Below the pieces are notes generated by a model. That model saw only the letters and a list, made by a program, of their open reading frames with translations, searched no databases and was not told the origin of the DNA. Source: Beijerinckiaceae bacterium (GTDB lineage Bacteria > Pseudomonadota > Alphaproteobacteria > Rhizobiales > Beijerinckiaceae). Taken from it: a DNA stretch of 63,684 bases. The translations under genes were made by a program, and so were the position numbers. Below, piece after piece: positions 63,521 to 63,684 of this stretch. The stretch lies in NCBI GenBank assembly GCA_004298435.1, contig SCSF01000126.1, forward strand, positions 1 through 63,684, given 5' to 3'. How positions within the stretch are numbered: position 1 is the stretch's first letter; each line of letters opens with the position of its first letter.

Positions 63521-63684
63521 ATGGACAAAGATCATTCGAATCCGGCACAGACTGCTGACCTGATCGCCCGCGAAACAAGGTTCGGCGCGCATAATTACGC
63601 GCCGTTGCCTTTCGTGTTGTCGCATGGCCACGGCGTTTATCTCTTCGACACAGAGGGCAAGCGCTATCTCGACATGATGGGCGC
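63521..63684 (+). CDS. rocD: ornithine--oxo-acid aminotransferase, N-terminal part (cut by window edge)
   Basis: Only the first 54 codons are present. IARETRFGAHNYAPLPFVLS followed by GHGVYLFDTEGKRYLDMMG matches the start of ornithine aminotransferases, PLP enzymes that convert ornithine to glutamate semialdehyde. The start at 63521 is preferred; an in-frame ATG at 63512 adds three residues. Other class III aminotransferases share the GVYLFDxEGKRYLD motif, but the RFGAHNYxPLP element is typical of RocD. Confidence 0.8.
   Translation, partial: MDKDHSNPAQTADLIARETRFGAHNYAPLPFVLSHGHGVYLFDTEGKRYLDMMG

Overview
The window reads as a chromosomal segment of an alphaproteobacterium of the order Rhizobiales (Hyphomicrobiales), most likely near Beijerinckiaceae/Methylobacteriaceae. 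The evidence is the gene order (murA-DUF2948; ddlB-ftsQ-ftsA-ftsZ-lpxC-bamD-recN), the Rhizobiales-only motor genes motC and motE, flaF/flbT, an FtcR/Rem-type regulator, and a roughly 110-bp intergenic repeat of a kind common in this order. The family-level placement is inference from recall, not from a tree.

Left end (1-5070): an AT-richer accessory patch with a two-domain TylF-type methyltransferase, a GT8 and a GT4 glycosyltransferase. They are tightly packed and use codons (ATA, TTA, CTA) that are rare in the rest of the window. The patch ends in a decayed IS5-family remnant and a tRNA-Thr(GGT), which looks like an island boundary. From 5.4 to 23 kb is housekeeping: a small conserved protein, murA, DUF2948, aminopeptidase P on +; ligA, pncB, recN, bamD, lpxC, ftsZ, ftsA, ftsQ, ddlB on -. 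The ftsZ transcript ends in a clear intrinsic terminator built from the dispersed repeat. From 23 to 25.8 kb is a small accessory patch: a TacA/TacT-like (DUF1778/GNAT) toxin-antitoxin pair, a His-rich glycine-zipper miniprotein, an orphan modA with a ModE-box-like operator, and a PilZ-like protein.

From 25.8 to 62.2 kb is a nearly complete flagellar cluster. Leftwards, in transcription order: motA-fliM-fliN-fliG-flhB-unknown-flgB-flgC-fliE-flgG-flgA-flgI-motE-flgH-fliL-fliP-GT2, flagellin, fliF-fliH-motB-motC-fliK(motD)-lytic transglycosylase-ftcR, then flgE-flgK-flgL-flaF-flbT-flgD-fliQ-flhA-fliR-fliJ-like-flgJ/cheL-flgN-like, and three unrecognised membrane-protein genes. Rightwards from the divergent promoter at about 59.2 kb: DUF1217-flgF-fliI. 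Many neighbours overlap by ATGA/GTGA, so translational coupling is likely. No fliO or chemotaxis genes are visible, and only one flagellin gene is present. The right end carries an aldo/keto reductase and the first codons of an ornithine aminotransferase.

The most interesting items are the flagellin mRNA leader, which can fold a hairpin over its own Shine-Dalgarno sequence with an overlapping alternative hairpin (a possible FlbT target); a GT2 glycosyltransferase inside the flagellar operon next to the flagellin gene; and unrecognised genes embedded in the flagellar operons (25777-27519 and 54305-54736). All coordinates and motifs were read by eye; no database or folding program was run.
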